Shown here piece by piece: positions 12,827-21,554 of a stretch of 30,374 nucleotides of DNA; positions within the stretch are counted from its first letter, which is position 1; each line of letters begins with the position of its first letter. This DNA comes from a virus: IMG/VR virus record IMGVR_UViG_3300044951_000816, positions 1-30,374 of that record, one strand, 5' to 3'. The position numbers and the translations under genes were made by a program. Below the pieces are notes generated by a model. It searched no databases. It was not told where the DNA came from and was given only the letters and a program-made list of their open reading frames with translations.

Positions 12827-15800
12827 TTTCTTACTTTAAAGCGATTATACGTCGTATTATTTCCTCGTTTAGTACTTTGTACTATTTCCATTAATGAACC
12901 CGTAATTTCGCCTATTTCTATATTCGTTTCCGGCTTGTTTTTTATTACGGATTTTAGATCCTTAACTTCGTTCATCAATAGCGCAAAATCCATACTCGAT
13001 TGAACTTGTAAACCTCCATTAATAGATTTTCCGTTTTGGTATTCCTGCGCAACCTTTGCCAATTGTTCGTTTGTCAAATTTCCGATTTGTTCGTTTAATC
13101 CTTTTGGAATAACTCTTTCGTTCGGGTGCAATACTGCGTGGAATCCGCCTTTACCGTCAACTCCTAAACCATTTTTTCCCGTGTCCTCGGTACCCTTTTC
13201 GAACGCTGGTAAACTACTAATAAATTGTTGTAATAAAACCGTATCTTTTATCGTGTCCGCTAGTGGATTTTTACTGCCGTCTTCGACCTTTTGAGAATAC
13301 GTAGAATAAACACTTTCCGCTAATTTAATTCTCGCTTGTCGTTTTTGTTCGGCTAGTTTTTGACGGTTGCCTTCGTCAATTATTCGTTGCTGTTCCGCCA
13401 TGGAATCTTTGGCGTTAATATTTCCACTATCCGCCAACGCTTTTAAACTTTCTAATTGTTTCTCGCTTGCCGAAATTTCCTTGTCTAAAATAGCGACTTT
13501 TTTCTCCGATTGTTTTGTAAAAAATTCACTCGTTTGCTGAACCATTTTTTTGATTTCGTCCTGTCGTTCCTTTTCGGTTTTTACTGACGACTTTGCGTCT
13601 TTTTTATCTAGCGCAGCAATTTCCTCCGCTTGTTTTTTCTTTAACGCCATAACGTCCCAACCGTATTTTTCGGCCTGTGCAATTAAATAAAAATATTTAT
13701 CATTTATTTCACGTTCCTCTAATTGCCGTGCCGTCATCGTTGCCCGTTCGTATTCGTCCCTCGCTTTTTCCTCTAAATCCGCAATATTATTTAAACGGTC
13801 CGCTTCCTGTTTTTTTCTTGCGTCGATTCGTTCCTGTTGGGTTTTGTCTGCGTCGTCCTCTATTTTTTTTATATCGTCCCAATATTTTTGATCAAGTAAT
13901 AATTTTCCTTCGTTTAATTTTTGTTTTGCCTCCTCGTCTTTTTTAGATTTGTCGTAGATACTTTGTAAATCTTGTTTGTCCCGTATTAATTGATTTGCCA
14001 AAATTTGTTCTTCGCTAACGTTGCCGTCTTCTCGCGCTTGTTTTAATTCTTTTAACTTAGCGATTAATTCCGTGTTTGTCAAAGTTTCATTACTTACTCC
14101 ATTTGTGATTTTTTCCGTTTGCGCTTGGTATTTTTTACCATTATTTGTTAAATCGTTTTGAGTATTTTTTAATTCTAAATCCGTTGACGCTAATTGCGCC
14201 ATTTGATTATTCAAATTTAAAATTGTTGATCTTACGCGGTTTTCCTCTTGCGCAATACCCGCCTTTTCGCCTGACGTTTGGGCGTTCATTTTTCTAGCTA
14301 TAATATCCGTTAATTTTTCCTCGAATTGCATTTCCTGTTGCAACAATTTATTCATTTTTCCCTTATTCGCTTCTAATTTAAAGCGGGTTTTTTGAAACGC
14401 TATGTAATCCTGAACGGCCAAATTTAATTGCGCCTGGAACGCTGTTTCGTCGCTTATGTTTTGTAAAGTCGTTCCGTAGTTCGAATTAATTTCTTTCATT
14501 AAAGTTTTTCGTTCTTTACTACCGGCGTTTGTTTGTTTTAATTGGTAAATCAATCCAACGAACTCCGAACTTTCTTTTGCTACGCCTTCCGTTGTTTCCT
14601 TTTGTGCTTTTGCCCTTTCGACCGCTGCGTCTTTTGCCTCTTTTTGCGCTTTTGTTTCCTTATTTGCAAAGAATAAATATCCGGCAACCGCAGCCGTTAA
14701 GGCGACTAAACCCGCTATTAATAATCCTATTGGGTTTAATTTCATTGCCGTATTCAATCCTGTTTGCGCTACCGTTGCTGTTTCGGTTACCGCTGTTTGC
14801 GCCACCGTTGCACCCGTTTGTACCACTGTCGCCCCCGTTTGTGCCGTTGTCAACGCTAGATCCTCGGCATTTAATACCGCTTGTTCGGTATCCACTACCG
14901 CCTGCGCTGTGTCAACTGCTAAACCCGCCTCGTTTACTGCCGTATTAGTCGCTTGTGCGACCGTTTGTGCCTCCGTTATAGCAACTTGTCCGGCCTGTGC
15001 TGTTGTTTGCGCTATCGTAGCCGTTTTTAGAATACCCATTTTTGACAAAGCGGCCGTAAATCCTGCTTTTATTTCAGTAACTGTATCGCCAATTCCGCCT
15101 AAAACTTTTAATGCGTCCCCTAAACCCGCTAACGCCTGTAATTTTTGCATCGATTTTAAGACGTCTTCGTTCTCAACTCCTAATAAAACCATACTAGATT
15201 GCACCCCCTGGAACGCAGCAACCCCAACTTGTCCGACTTTTGCCATCGAACCCGCCATATTTTCAAGTCCCGAGCCCGCTGTACTTTTAATAACGGCTGC
15301 CGTATCCTGTATTTGATCCTTTAATTCACCGGCCTTATTCGCCATTTCCTGGAATCGTGGGTCGCTCGTTTCCATGTTTTGCATCGCTTGCGTTAATTCC
15401 CTTAATTGAACTTTTAACGGCTTAATAGCGCCCTCGTAATTTCCTACGTTCCTAAAATTATCGCCGACTGTTTTATCAATTCGTTTTAATTCCGCGTCGC
15501 CCTTTTGTGCCTCAATTGTAACCTCGCGAAATTGTTGCTCTAATTTTGCGTAGGTATCCGTTGACTTTTGCCCCGAATCGCGCATTTGTAATAAAGTCGC
15601 TGCTAACTCCTTACTTTGGTTTTTATAGTCCCGTGTATTTTTTTCTAATTGTTTATAAACGCTTGCCTCATTTTGCAAGGCTTTTGCAATTTTAGCGCTT
15701 GCGTTAATTTGTTTTTGTGCCTCCGCGTCCGCAAGTTTTTTTAATTTAACCTCCTCCATTGTTGCCTGCGTAACTAATTTTTTCGCTTGCGCTTCCTGTT

Positions 15801-16044
15801 TTTGAATCTCGATTGATTCCCGTTGTAATTGGTTCGCCTTTTGTGTAAAATTTGTGAACTCCTGAATTCCTTTTGTGTTTGTAACGCTTGAATTTTTAAC
15901 GCCCTCTTTTACTAGCCGTGCGGACTCCGCTAATTCGGTTTTCATTTTGCCTAATGTAATTATAGTATCTTCGGCGGATTTTCTTATCTTTAAAAATATA
16001 TCCGCTTCTTCGAATATATCCGTTACACTAATTTTTTTTGCCAT
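12823..16044 (-). CDS. Tail tape measure protein (1073 aa)
   Basis: This is the longest gene of the window and lies between the chaperone pair and the tail-tip genes. Residues 1-250 are long coiled coils. About 340-435 is an Ala/Thr/Gln-rich degenerate repeat (QTGATV, AQTAVTETATV). About 436-460 is one hydrophobic segment (LNPIGLLIAGLVALTAAVAG). About 460-960 is again charged coiled coil. The C-terminal part has GFHAVLHPNERVIPKG, which I know from tape measure C-termini in Bacteroidota phages. It sets tail length and is thought to help DNA enter the cell. No muralytic domain is seen. Confidence 0.92.
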   Translation of the reverse strand: MAKKISVTDIFEEADIFLKIRKSAEDTIITLGKMKTELAESARLVKEGVKNSSVTNTKGIQEFTNFTQKANQLQRESIEIQKQEAQAKKLVTQATMEEVKLKKLADAEAQKQINASAKIAKALQNEASVYKQLEKNTRDYKNQSKELAATLLQMRDSGQKSTDTYAKLEQQFREVTIEAQKGDAELKRIDKTVGDNFRNVGNYEGAIKPLKVQLRELTQAMQNMETSDPRFQEMANKAGELKDQIQDTAAVIKSTAGSGLENMAGSMAKVGQVGVAAFQGVQSSMVLLGVENEDVLKSMQKLQALAGLGDALKVLGGIGDTVTEIKAGFTAALSKMGILKTATIAQTTAQAGQVAITEAQTVAQATNTAVNEAGLAVDTAQAVVDTEQAVLNAEDLALTTAQTGATVVQTGATVAQTAVTETATVAQTGLNTAMKLNPIGLLIAGLVALTAAVAGYLFFANKETKAQKEAKDAAVERAKAQKETTEGVAKESSEFVGLIYQLKQTNAGSKERKTLMKEINSNYGTTLQNISDETAFQAQLNLAVQDYIAFQKTRFKLEANKGKMNKLLQQEMQFEEKLTDIIARKMNAQTSGEKAGIAQEENRVRSTILNLNNQMAQLASTDLELKNTQNDLTNNGKKYQAQTEKITNGVSNETLTNTELIAKLKELKQAREDGNVSEEQILANQLIRDKQDLQSIYDKSKKDEEAKQKLNEGKLLLDQKYWDDIKKIEDDADKTQQERIDARKKQEADRLNNIADLEEKARDEYERATMTARQLEEREINDKYFYLIAQAEKYGWDVMALKKKQAEEIAALDKKDAKSSVKTEKERQDEIKKMVQQTSEFFTKQSEKKVAILDKEISASEKQLESLKALADSGNINAKDSMAEQQRIIDEGNRQKLAEQKRQARIKLAESVYSTYSQKVEDGSKNPLADTIKDTVLLQQFISSLPAFEKGTEDTGKNGLGVDGKGGFHAVLHPNERVIPKGLNEQIGNLTNEQLAKVAQEYQNGKSINGGLQVQSSMDFALLMNEVKDLKSVIKNKPETNIEIGEITGSLMEIVQSTKRGNNTTYNRFKVRK

Positions 16045-16570
16045 TGTTCATTTTATTACTTCGTTCAAACTCTTTTACTAAATCAAAATATTCACTCGCT
16101 GTGATATTTTTCGTGTTAATCCAACTTCCTAACCATTTACTCAAATGAATTAAACTTTGTTCGATTGACATACCGACTCCGTTGTTATTCATTAACATTT
16201 TTAACGTTTCAATTTCAACCTCGAGCAAAGTTAGCGTAAATCTGTCGTTATTAATTACAAAATCGCATTCGAGTAACGCCTTTTTTTTCATTGCTTTTAA
16301 TATCTTTAAATAAGTCGCGTTTAAGCCCTGTTTATTAATGTAATCATCGAACAGTACCTGCCACGCTTCAAGATCGCTTAAATCGCTTCCTTTTGCTAAA
16401 TTAAGCCTAACGTACTTTATTTCCCCCTGCGTACATTTTAACCAATTGTATAATGGAATTTCTTCGATACTACGATGATAACATTTTGACCGTTTCAATA
16501 TATTTTTCAACCAACTTAATTTTGAATAACTCCAAATTTTCTTCGTTAAGTTTAAGAATATCTTCGCCAT
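16028..16570 (-). CDS. Putative tail assembly chaperone, downstream frame
   Basis: This 180-codon frame overlaps the upstream chaperone frame by 101 bases. From its ATG at 16570, the first 35 residues lie wholly in the overlap. The convincing protein begins near SIEEIPLYNWLKCTQGEIKY, a motif I recall from Bacteroidota phage genes in this position. It may be translated from its own ATG or as an extension of the upstream frame by ribosomal frameshifting, as lambda gpG-gpGT. Its end overlaps the tape measure start by 17 bases, fitting a chaperone that binds the tape measure protein. Confidence 0.65.
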   Translation of the reverse strand: MAKIFLNLTKKIWSYSKLSWLKNILKRSKCYHRSIEEIPLYNWLKCTQGEIKYVRLNLAKGSDLSDLEAWQVLFDDYINKQGLNATYLKILKAMKKKALLECDFVINNDRFTLTLLEVEIETLKMLMNNNGVGMSIEQSLIHLSKWLGSWINTKNITASEYFDLVKEFERSNKMNNGKKN

Positions 16571-16934
16571 ATTTTTGAAATAAATTAGTTTCCTCGCCTG
16601 TTATTTTATCCGTCTTAATTGGGTCGGCGTCAATTTCTAAGTAGTCAACAAAGATATTAAAAATCATCGATTCGTAAAAGTCGCCCGTATCTTTTAAAGT
16701 GTAATGCGAGCCCGCCTTTTTTTCAGGGTTTAATTCTTCCGTGTACGCTGAATAATAACCTAAAATATTTCCGTCGCCGTCCTGACCCTCTTTAAATAAT
16801 TGATCCTGGCGAATTAAATCTAACGTCCAAATTTGGAATTTTTTATCCTGTAAAACGTGTTTCCAAAACGTGCGATTTTCCATGAATTTAAACGTATTTA
16901 TTATGTCGCCCAAAACCGTATCCATTAAATCCAT
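16470..16934 (-). CDS. Putative tail assembly chaperone, upstream frame (154 aa)
   Basis: The sequence begins MDLMDTVLGDIINTFKFMEN and is a mixed alpha/beta acidic protein ending IETVKMLSS. It is the first gene after the terminator and the 209-base gap behind the major tail protein, the standard place of the gpG-type chaperone. It overlaps the downstream frame by 101 bases. A second ATG three codons later is an alternative start. No database family is claimed. The assignment is by position and overlap pattern. Confidence 0.65.
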   Translation of the reverse strand: MDLMDTVLGDIINTFKFMENRTFWKHVLQDKKFQIWTLDLIRQDQLFKEGQDGDGNILGYYSAYTEELNPEKKAGSHYTLKDTGDFYESMIFNIFVDYLEIDADPIKTDKITGEETNLFQKYGEDILKLNEENLELFKIKLVEKYIETVKMLSS

Positions 16935-17031
16935 AACTTTTTTATTTAATTTTTTGACCCGCTGAAACCCTTATGTTTATTGAGTTTTTCGTTATCTATT
17001 TTTTTATGTATAATCTATCATCGAAGTATTA

Positions 17032-17049
17032 AAATCGCTTAAATCGCTT
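17032..17049. repeat. Two adjacent copies of a 9-bp repeat in the tail-gene leader
   Basis: aaatcgctt occurs at 17032-17040 and again at 17041-17049 (aagcgattt twice on the minus strand). It stands in the only sizeable gap of the structural region (16935-17142), about 100 bases before the first tail gene and 45 bases after the terminator. No promoter fitting TTG-N19-TAnnTTTG was found in this gap. Confidence 0.6.
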
Positions 17050-17092
17050 AAAAACTATATTTAAACACATTTGATATAATTAGCCGTTTAAC

Positions 17093-17120
17093 AAAAAAGG
17101 GGAACGTTTGCCCCCCTTTA
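17093..17120 (-). terminator. Intrinsic terminator after the major tail protein gene
   Basis: On the minus strand AAAGGGG (17119-17113), a 10-base loop and CCCCTTT (17102-17096) form the stem, with the T run continuing to 17093. It lies 24 bases after the stop of the probable major tail protein gene. It would set the level of transcript that reaches the tail genes. Confidence 0.75.
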
Positions 17121-17142
17121 ATTACTAAAAATATCGCTAAAA

Positions 17143-18051
17143 TTACACCGCTAGGAATGTAGTTTCTCCGATAAATCCTGTCTTAACAACTCGCAAACGA
17201 TAGTCGTCTCCCGATACGTACGAAGCCAATAAAGTGTATTCGCCGTCGTTAATTTCACTAACCGCCGTTGGTATTAAAGCCGTATTAGTTGACAAATTAA
17301 ACAAAGCAAAATCCGCTAAAATTCCACCCTTAAACCTCAAAGGATTAACCGCAGTTCCGTAATCAAACGTCGCATCGAAAGTAATTGAGGCCGTAGTAAC
17401 CTGAGCCGTTACGTCTAAATTAACATCGATTAAACCGTTAAGGTCGTTAAAATCCTGGCCCGCTTCGTCGCTTGTGATCATGTACATAGTCGACTCGTCA
17501 AAGAAACGATCGAAATCGAAACCTAACATAATTTTTTGAACCGTTGTATCGGTTGCAAACATAAACTTAGGATCCCAACTTTGATTGTCGACGGTTATTG
17601 GGTAAAGGTAGTTTCCTACTTTCGAACCAATTAATGAACCGTTTACATCAACGATATAAACTCCGAACTCAACACAACGTCCGCTCGCCAATTTTCCTAA
17701 AAAGGTAGGCGTTGAATCTGACGCCCACAATTCGCCTGCGAAACTTCTTTTGCCTTGACGTAAAAACGCCATTTTACCGCTGTTCGCCTCCTCGAAAACT
17801 GTATCCGCTTTCGCAAGTTCTACGTTTTCAAAATTTGGCAAAGGATACCAACGCAAACTTGCGTCCGCTTGATTAATTAAAGACGACCAAACGGGAGCCA
17901 CGAAAGGCGCCGTTAAATCAATCTTGTTTGTTATTCCTGCATTTGATACCAACGGCACCAAAATCAGTTTTGACGTAACCGATTGAACGGGTACGCAATT
18001 TGGTTTACCGGTATTCGATAACCCAACGTTACAATTACAACCTACACTCAT
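17143..18051 (-). CDS. Probable major tail (tube) protein (302 aa)
   Basis: It lies between neck genes and the tail chaperone and has its own terminator directly after it, both typical of the highly expressed tail tube gene. The protein is beta-rich, starting MSVGCNCNVGLSNTGKPNC, with three cysteines in the first 19 residues (C5, C7, C19). The core region (RQGKRSFAGELWASDSTP, LGFDFDRFFDESTMYMIT) and the C-terminal domain, which looks immunoglobulin-like (EINDGEYTLLASYVSGDDYR), fit a tail tube protein with a surface domain. The assignment is by position and character. Confidence 0.65.
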   Translation of the reverse strand: MSVGCNCNVGLSNTGKPNCVPVQSVTSKLILVPLVSNAGITNKIDLTAPFVAPVWSSLINQADASLRWYPLPNFENVELAKADTVFEEANSGKMAFLRQGKRSFAGELWASDSTPTFLGKLASGRCVEFGVYIVDVNGSLIGSKVGNYLYPITVDNQSWDPKFMFATDTTVQKIMLGFDFDRFFDESTMYMITSDEAGQDFNDLNGLIDVNLDVTAQVTTASITFDATFDYGTAVNPLRFKGGILADFALFNLSTNTALIPTAVSEINDGEYTLLASYVSGDDYRLRVVKTGFIGETTFLAV

Positions 18052-18072
18052 TTTTTTTATTTTTTAAATTAA

Positions 18073-18765
18073 TTAACATTTACAATTTTCTTTGTATTTT
18101 TCTAAACCAATCCTTAATTCTACGCCCGATAAATTAGCGTCTAAAATGTTTTTAAACATACTTTCGTTTTGTTCAATCCCGAACCTACTAAACGTTATTA
18201 ACTCGTAATCCTCGATAGTTTTATATTGCCTTGTCCGTGTTATGGTATCTAAAAACTCCTTAACTAATCGCTCCATTGGAAATACGACTAAATCCAAATG
18301 ATCCTCGGTATAATAATTTAATACGTTTGTTTCGTCTAGAAAAAATAAACGAACATCAGTATTAAAATCGAGCGTGTTTTCACGTCCGTACTTTGTGATC
18401 CGTAACGTTTGTAATAACCAAATAATTGGCGTTTTTTCAGTTACGTTTTTTCCTGAAATAGTCCATTCGCGATTTGTAGCTATTTTCGTTCCTGTAATCC
18501 AAAACGGATTTGGCAAATTTATTAGATCTTCTAAAATTGGGGCGTTTGGCGTAACGGGCGTTACCTGAATCCACTCGTCAACGATCATATTAGTAATACG
18601 ATATTCGTCACCTGTTGAATTCGTAACCGTTTTGCCTATCCGTGCCCATTTTGTATCGCAAATATTAGTCCGCAAATTAACTGAATCGTACACTCCGAAT
18701 ATAGTGTTATTCATATCCAAAACAATATCCTTAATTAATTGCGAAACTTCCTTTGTCATATCCAA
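18073..18765 (-). CDS. Putative neck/head-completion protein (230 aa)
   Basis: The sequence begins MDMTKEVSQLIKDIVLDMNN and is mixed beta/alpha with ANICDT-type hydrophilic loops. It ends with a Cys-Lys-Cys (YKENCKC). It overlaps the connector gene upstream by ten bases and precedes the major tail gene, the normal position of the head-closure or tail-terminator proteins. It is large for those families (usually 100-180 residues). I do not recognise a domain, so the role is from order only. Confidence 0.55.
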   Translation of the reverse strand: MDMTKEVSQLIKDIVLDMNNTIFGVYDSVNLRTNICDTKWARIGKTVTNSTGDEYRITNMIVDEWIQVTPVTPNAPILEDLINLPNPFWITGTKIATNREWTISGKNVTEKTPIIWLLQTLRITKYGRENTLDFNTDVRLFFLDETNVLNYYTEDHLDLVVFPMERLVKEFLDTITRTRQYKTIEDYELITFSRFGIEQNESMFKNILDANLSGVELRIGLEKYKENCKC

Positions 18766-19988
18766 TAATTAAAACCTTTCGGTTGTCCGTTAAACGTGTT
18801 AAAATGTCCTTTGCCAACGTAAACAACTTCGACAAGCGCATCGTCGTTGCCTCCTGGAATACGCTCAAAATCCCCGACCTCGTAATCAACGCCACCCTCA
18901 ACAACTACTAAATTCGTAATCTCGCCATTGGTAACCGATAAAAGTGTAAACGTACCGTCATTTGCACCGCCTGTAACGGTTAAAATATCCCCGACCGTAT
19001 ATCCTGATCCCTTATCGACAATTACTAAACTACTAATCCCGCCCAACGTATCGTCAACGATATTTACCGTACAACCGCCTCCCGTTCCTCCCGTGGTAGG
19101 TAATCCTAAAGCGGTAACGTAAAGCGTTCCTGGCGTCGTTATGCTATTAAGAAACGCACCCCCGATTGGATTGCAAGTCGTTTGAACTTCGCAACCCGAA
19201 CCAATTTGCAAAGGTGTCGCCGTTGTGATTGTTGCCGTTGCATCGTTGTTGCCGTCTAATATTGTAACGACATTTCCTGAAATATAGCCCGTTCCTGGAT
19301 TATCGACCGAAACGCTTAATATTCCACCCGCTCCGTCGTCTACGTAGTCAACTGTTAAACCTGTGCCCGAACCTCCCGATGTTGCGACTCCGTTGTTTGT
19401 TGCGTATCCTGTACCGATATTCGCAACGTTAATTACAGTTACTTCGCCTGAAACGTTCACTAGTGTAACGATGTCGTCGCTGTATCCTGTACCCGCATTA
19501 TAAAAGGAAAACGAAACGGCTTGATTTGTAGGCAAATTAAAATTTAAAAATATGTAGTTTCTAATTGCCCTGTAAGTCGTAACCGCTTCGTTATAACGTG
19601 CGTAAATCATTGTTTGTAAGGTATTCACAACCGAACTGTTTTCGGCATTTGGACGAACGTTTCCGTATGGCGTCATTTGATTATAAAGATCCTTTGAGTA
19701 TTCGAAATAAATAAAACCTTTTAACATTTCTATTATTCCCGCTGAATCCAACATTTCGTACAAGGTTACGTCCTCATAAAAAGGAAAAAATATTTGTTTA
19801 AAGTTTGGCGAAATCGGTTCAAAATTGGCGTCTAGATCCGAAATAAATTCGGTATATAAAACTGATCCAAATAATTGGCGTAAATACCTCCCTTCGTAAA
19901 TATCAATATACGATTGCAATTTAGCAACGTCGTAAATTCCTGTGTGTAACTCGTATTTGTTTGTAAAATCTGCGGGCGTTAAAAACAT
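18756..19988 (-). CDS. Head-tail connector-like protein with GxGY repeat insertion (410 aa)
   Basis: Residues 1-150 are helical (FTNKYELHTGIYDVAKLQSY, then YARYNEAVTTYRAIRNY) and look like the adaptor proteins of Bacteroidota phages (DUF6712-like). The last residues, GKGHFNTFNGQPKGFNYWI, belong to the same type. Between them (about 160-385) are five degenerate repeats: AGTGYSDDIVTL, IGTGYATNN, PGTGYISGNVVTI, KGSGYTVGDILTV, GGVDYEVGDFERI. Such GxGY-VGD strands are known as beta repeats in phage virion proteins. The insertion would be displayed at the neck. The adaptor call is moderately sure. Confidence 0.65.
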   Translation of the reverse strand: MFLTPADFTNKYELHTGIYDVAKLQSYIDIYEGRYLRQLFGSVLYTEFISDLDANFEPISPNFKQIFFPFYEDVTLYEMLDSAGIIEMLKGFIYFEYSKDLYNQMTPYGNVRPNAENSSVVNTLQTMIYARYNEAVTTYRAIRNYIFLNFNLPTNQAVSFSFYNAGTGYSDDIVTLVNVSGEVTVINVANIGTGYATNNGVATSGGSGTGLTVDYVDDGAGGILSVSVDNPGTGYISGNVVTILDGNNDATATITTATPLQIGSGCEVQTTCNPIGGAFLNSITTPGTLYVTALGLPTTGGTGGGCTVNIVDDTLGGISSLVIVDKGSGYTVGDILTVTGGANDGTFTLLSVTNGEITNLVVVEGGVDYEVGDFERIPGGNDDALVEVVYVGKGHFNTFNGQPKGFNYWI

Positions 19989-19995
19989 AGTTATA

Positions 19996-20298
19996 TTATT
20001 TTAATTTTCCTAATCCTTTTTTCAAAAATATCCTTAACATCGCTCCGGTAACCTCCCAAATCGTACCCTTTTTCATCGTTGGCGCTTCGCCATTGCTTAC
20101 AAAGTGATACGTTTCATCGTCGTTAATTTCAATATCTAACGTTTTTTTGTCTCCGTCTTTTTCAAATTTAACGTCTACTTTTTTCGTGTCAATATCTACA
20201 TTCAACTTACCGTTTTCGTCCCTGTTAATTTCAATATCAATATTTTTTGTATCGATTGAAATATCCAAAGTTTTGCGCTTACGTGGTTTTTTTTCCAT
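19996..20298 (-). CDS. Charged repeat protein between capsid and connector (100 aa)
   Basis: After a basic start (MEKKPRKRKT) come three similar strand pairs in which Asp alternates with Ile or Val: LDISIDTKNIDIEINRDENG, VDIDTKKVDVKFEKDGD, LDIEINDDETYHF. The end is basic and helical (GAMLRIFLKKGLGKLK). It lies 26 bases after the major capsid gene. The alternation suggests a beta ladder with one acidic face that could bind cations or the capsid. It may be a small head protein; no family is recognised. Confidence 0.65.
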   Translation of the reverse strand: MEKKPRKRKTLDISIDTKNIDIEINRDENGKLNVDIDTKKVDVKFEKDGDKKTLDIEINDDETYHFVSNGEAPTMKKGTIWEVTGAMLRIFLKKGLGKLK

Positions 20299-20324
20299 TT
20301 TAGACTAATTTATCGTTTGTTAAA

Positions 20325-21554
20325 TTAAAGCGCTGCGATACAAGTTGCGAAAACTCCTTTGATAAACGCGCCTGTGTCGTTTGCCTTAACGTAGTTAACT
20401 AATCTAGCTTCGCAAAGGATAGTTACCATGTTTCTTTGGAAATCATCGTCAACGTAACCTACTGACATATTAACCGCCTCACGGATTTTAACGTTTGCCT
20501 TTGAGAAATCGCCAATTAAAAAAGTACCCGCTGTAATATTATTACTTTGAACAATTATTAAACCTGCGATCATCATTTCGCCCGTTGTAGGTAAAAATAT
20601 CGGATACGTGTATTCGCCTGTCGTGGATTTTGTCAACTGAATAGCCGCAACGTCTGACGGGTGCAAAACTACGTGCGTAGGATAAAAATTTAAACCCTCC
20701 GATTGTGATTTTCCAACTCGAATAACATCACTAACGTTCGGTTGTGTAATTGTACCCGCAAAAGTACCCGCTGCCCACGTCGTCGCTGTTGAAACTAATC
20801 CAACTAAATCCGTACCGCCTGCTCCGTTAAGTAAAGAATAATCGATTTTTTGTTCAACGTTTGCCATTAATTCGATATTAACCTCACTTGAAACGAACGC
20901 TAAATCCGACATCATTTCCTTTGAAACTTTTAAAGTCGCAGCTACTTTTTTAACCTCGACCGAAACTTCCTGGTATTGTACCTGGCCTTGCGCTTTTAAA
21001 ACCGCTTCCGCAACCCATGCGCCGGTAGATTGTACCGTTTGCTGAATATAAGTTACAAATTTCGAAGTCGTTGTTCCTACGTTTGCAATTTCTAAAATAC
21101 GTCTAGTCGGACGAGCAATACGGTTAACTTCAGGATCCAATACGCTTAATGCGATATTTCCTGTATAATCACCTGTAATTGTTGTATCCGTTTTAACGTC
21201 TAAATTAAACGTCTGACCTTTTTCGATAGTATCTAAAATTGTTTTGTGATTGTTTGCAAAACTTTTAACCATCGCTTGCCCTAACGAACGGCTCGGTGCC
21301 TCAACATTGTGAACTGCTTTCGAACTCATCGCTTCAAGTTTTCCCTCGAATCGTGCGATTGTTTTTTCCATTTCTGAATTTTTTTTGTCTAAATTTTTAA
21401 GCGAATTAACTGCGCTTTTTAATTCCTCTACCTGCTCAACGGTCGCCATTGTTTCCATTGCTGAATCGAATAAACCGTTAATTCTTTCTAATACTTGTTC
21501 CGGTGTTAAGTTAGCGATAATGTCCGCTTGTTCCGGTGTTAAATTTTCACTCAT
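20325..21554 (-). CDS. Major capsid protein, HK97 fold (409 aa)
   Basis: The N-terminal 85 residues form a coiled coil (VEQVEELKSAVNSLKNLDKK, EMEKTIARFEGKLEAM), the scaffold (delta) domain removed in HK97-type maturation. The rest has the HK97-fold pattern of phage_capsid proteins: NRIARPTRRILEIANV, GAWVAEAVLKA, VSVEVKKVAATLKVSKEMM, LLNGAGGTDLVGL, FYPTHVVLHPSDVAAIQL, FLIGDFSKANVKIREAVNM. It follows the protease gene with a four-base overlap. The protein starts with a doubled LTPEQ motif. It forms the icosahedral shell. Confidence 0.92.
   Translation of the reverse strand: MSENLTPEQADIIANLTPEQVLERINGLFDSAMETMATVEQVEELKSAVNSLKNLDKKNSEMEKTIARFEGKLEAMSSKAVHNVEAPSRSLGQAMVKSFANNHKTILDTIEKGQTFNLDVKTDTTITGDYTGNIALSVLDPEVNRIARPTRRILEIANVGTTTSKFVTYIQQTVQSTGAWVAEAVLKAQGQVQYQEVSVEVKKVAATLKVSKEMMSDLAFVSSEVNIELMANVEQKIDYSLLNGAGGTDLVGLVSTATTWAAGTFAGTITQPNVSDVIRVGKSQSEGLNFYPTHVVLHPSDVAAIQLTKSTTGEYTYPIFLPTTGEMMIAGLIIVQSNNITAGTFLIGDFSKANVKIREAVNMSVGYVDDDFQRNMVTILCEARLVNYVKANDTGAFIKGVFATCIAAL

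Noticed and set aside
14529-15316. Two long open frames on the plus strand inside the tape measure gene
   Set aside because: Pro/Leu/Phe- or Ala/Cys/Pro-rich translations without domains, opposite a convincing coiled-coil gene; they are antisense shadows of its biased codons.
16470-16570. A standard -1 slippery heptamer for the chaperone genes
   Set aside because: The frame relation is +1/-2, so a -1 heptamer would lead into the wrong frame; no X-XXY-YYZ site was needed or used.
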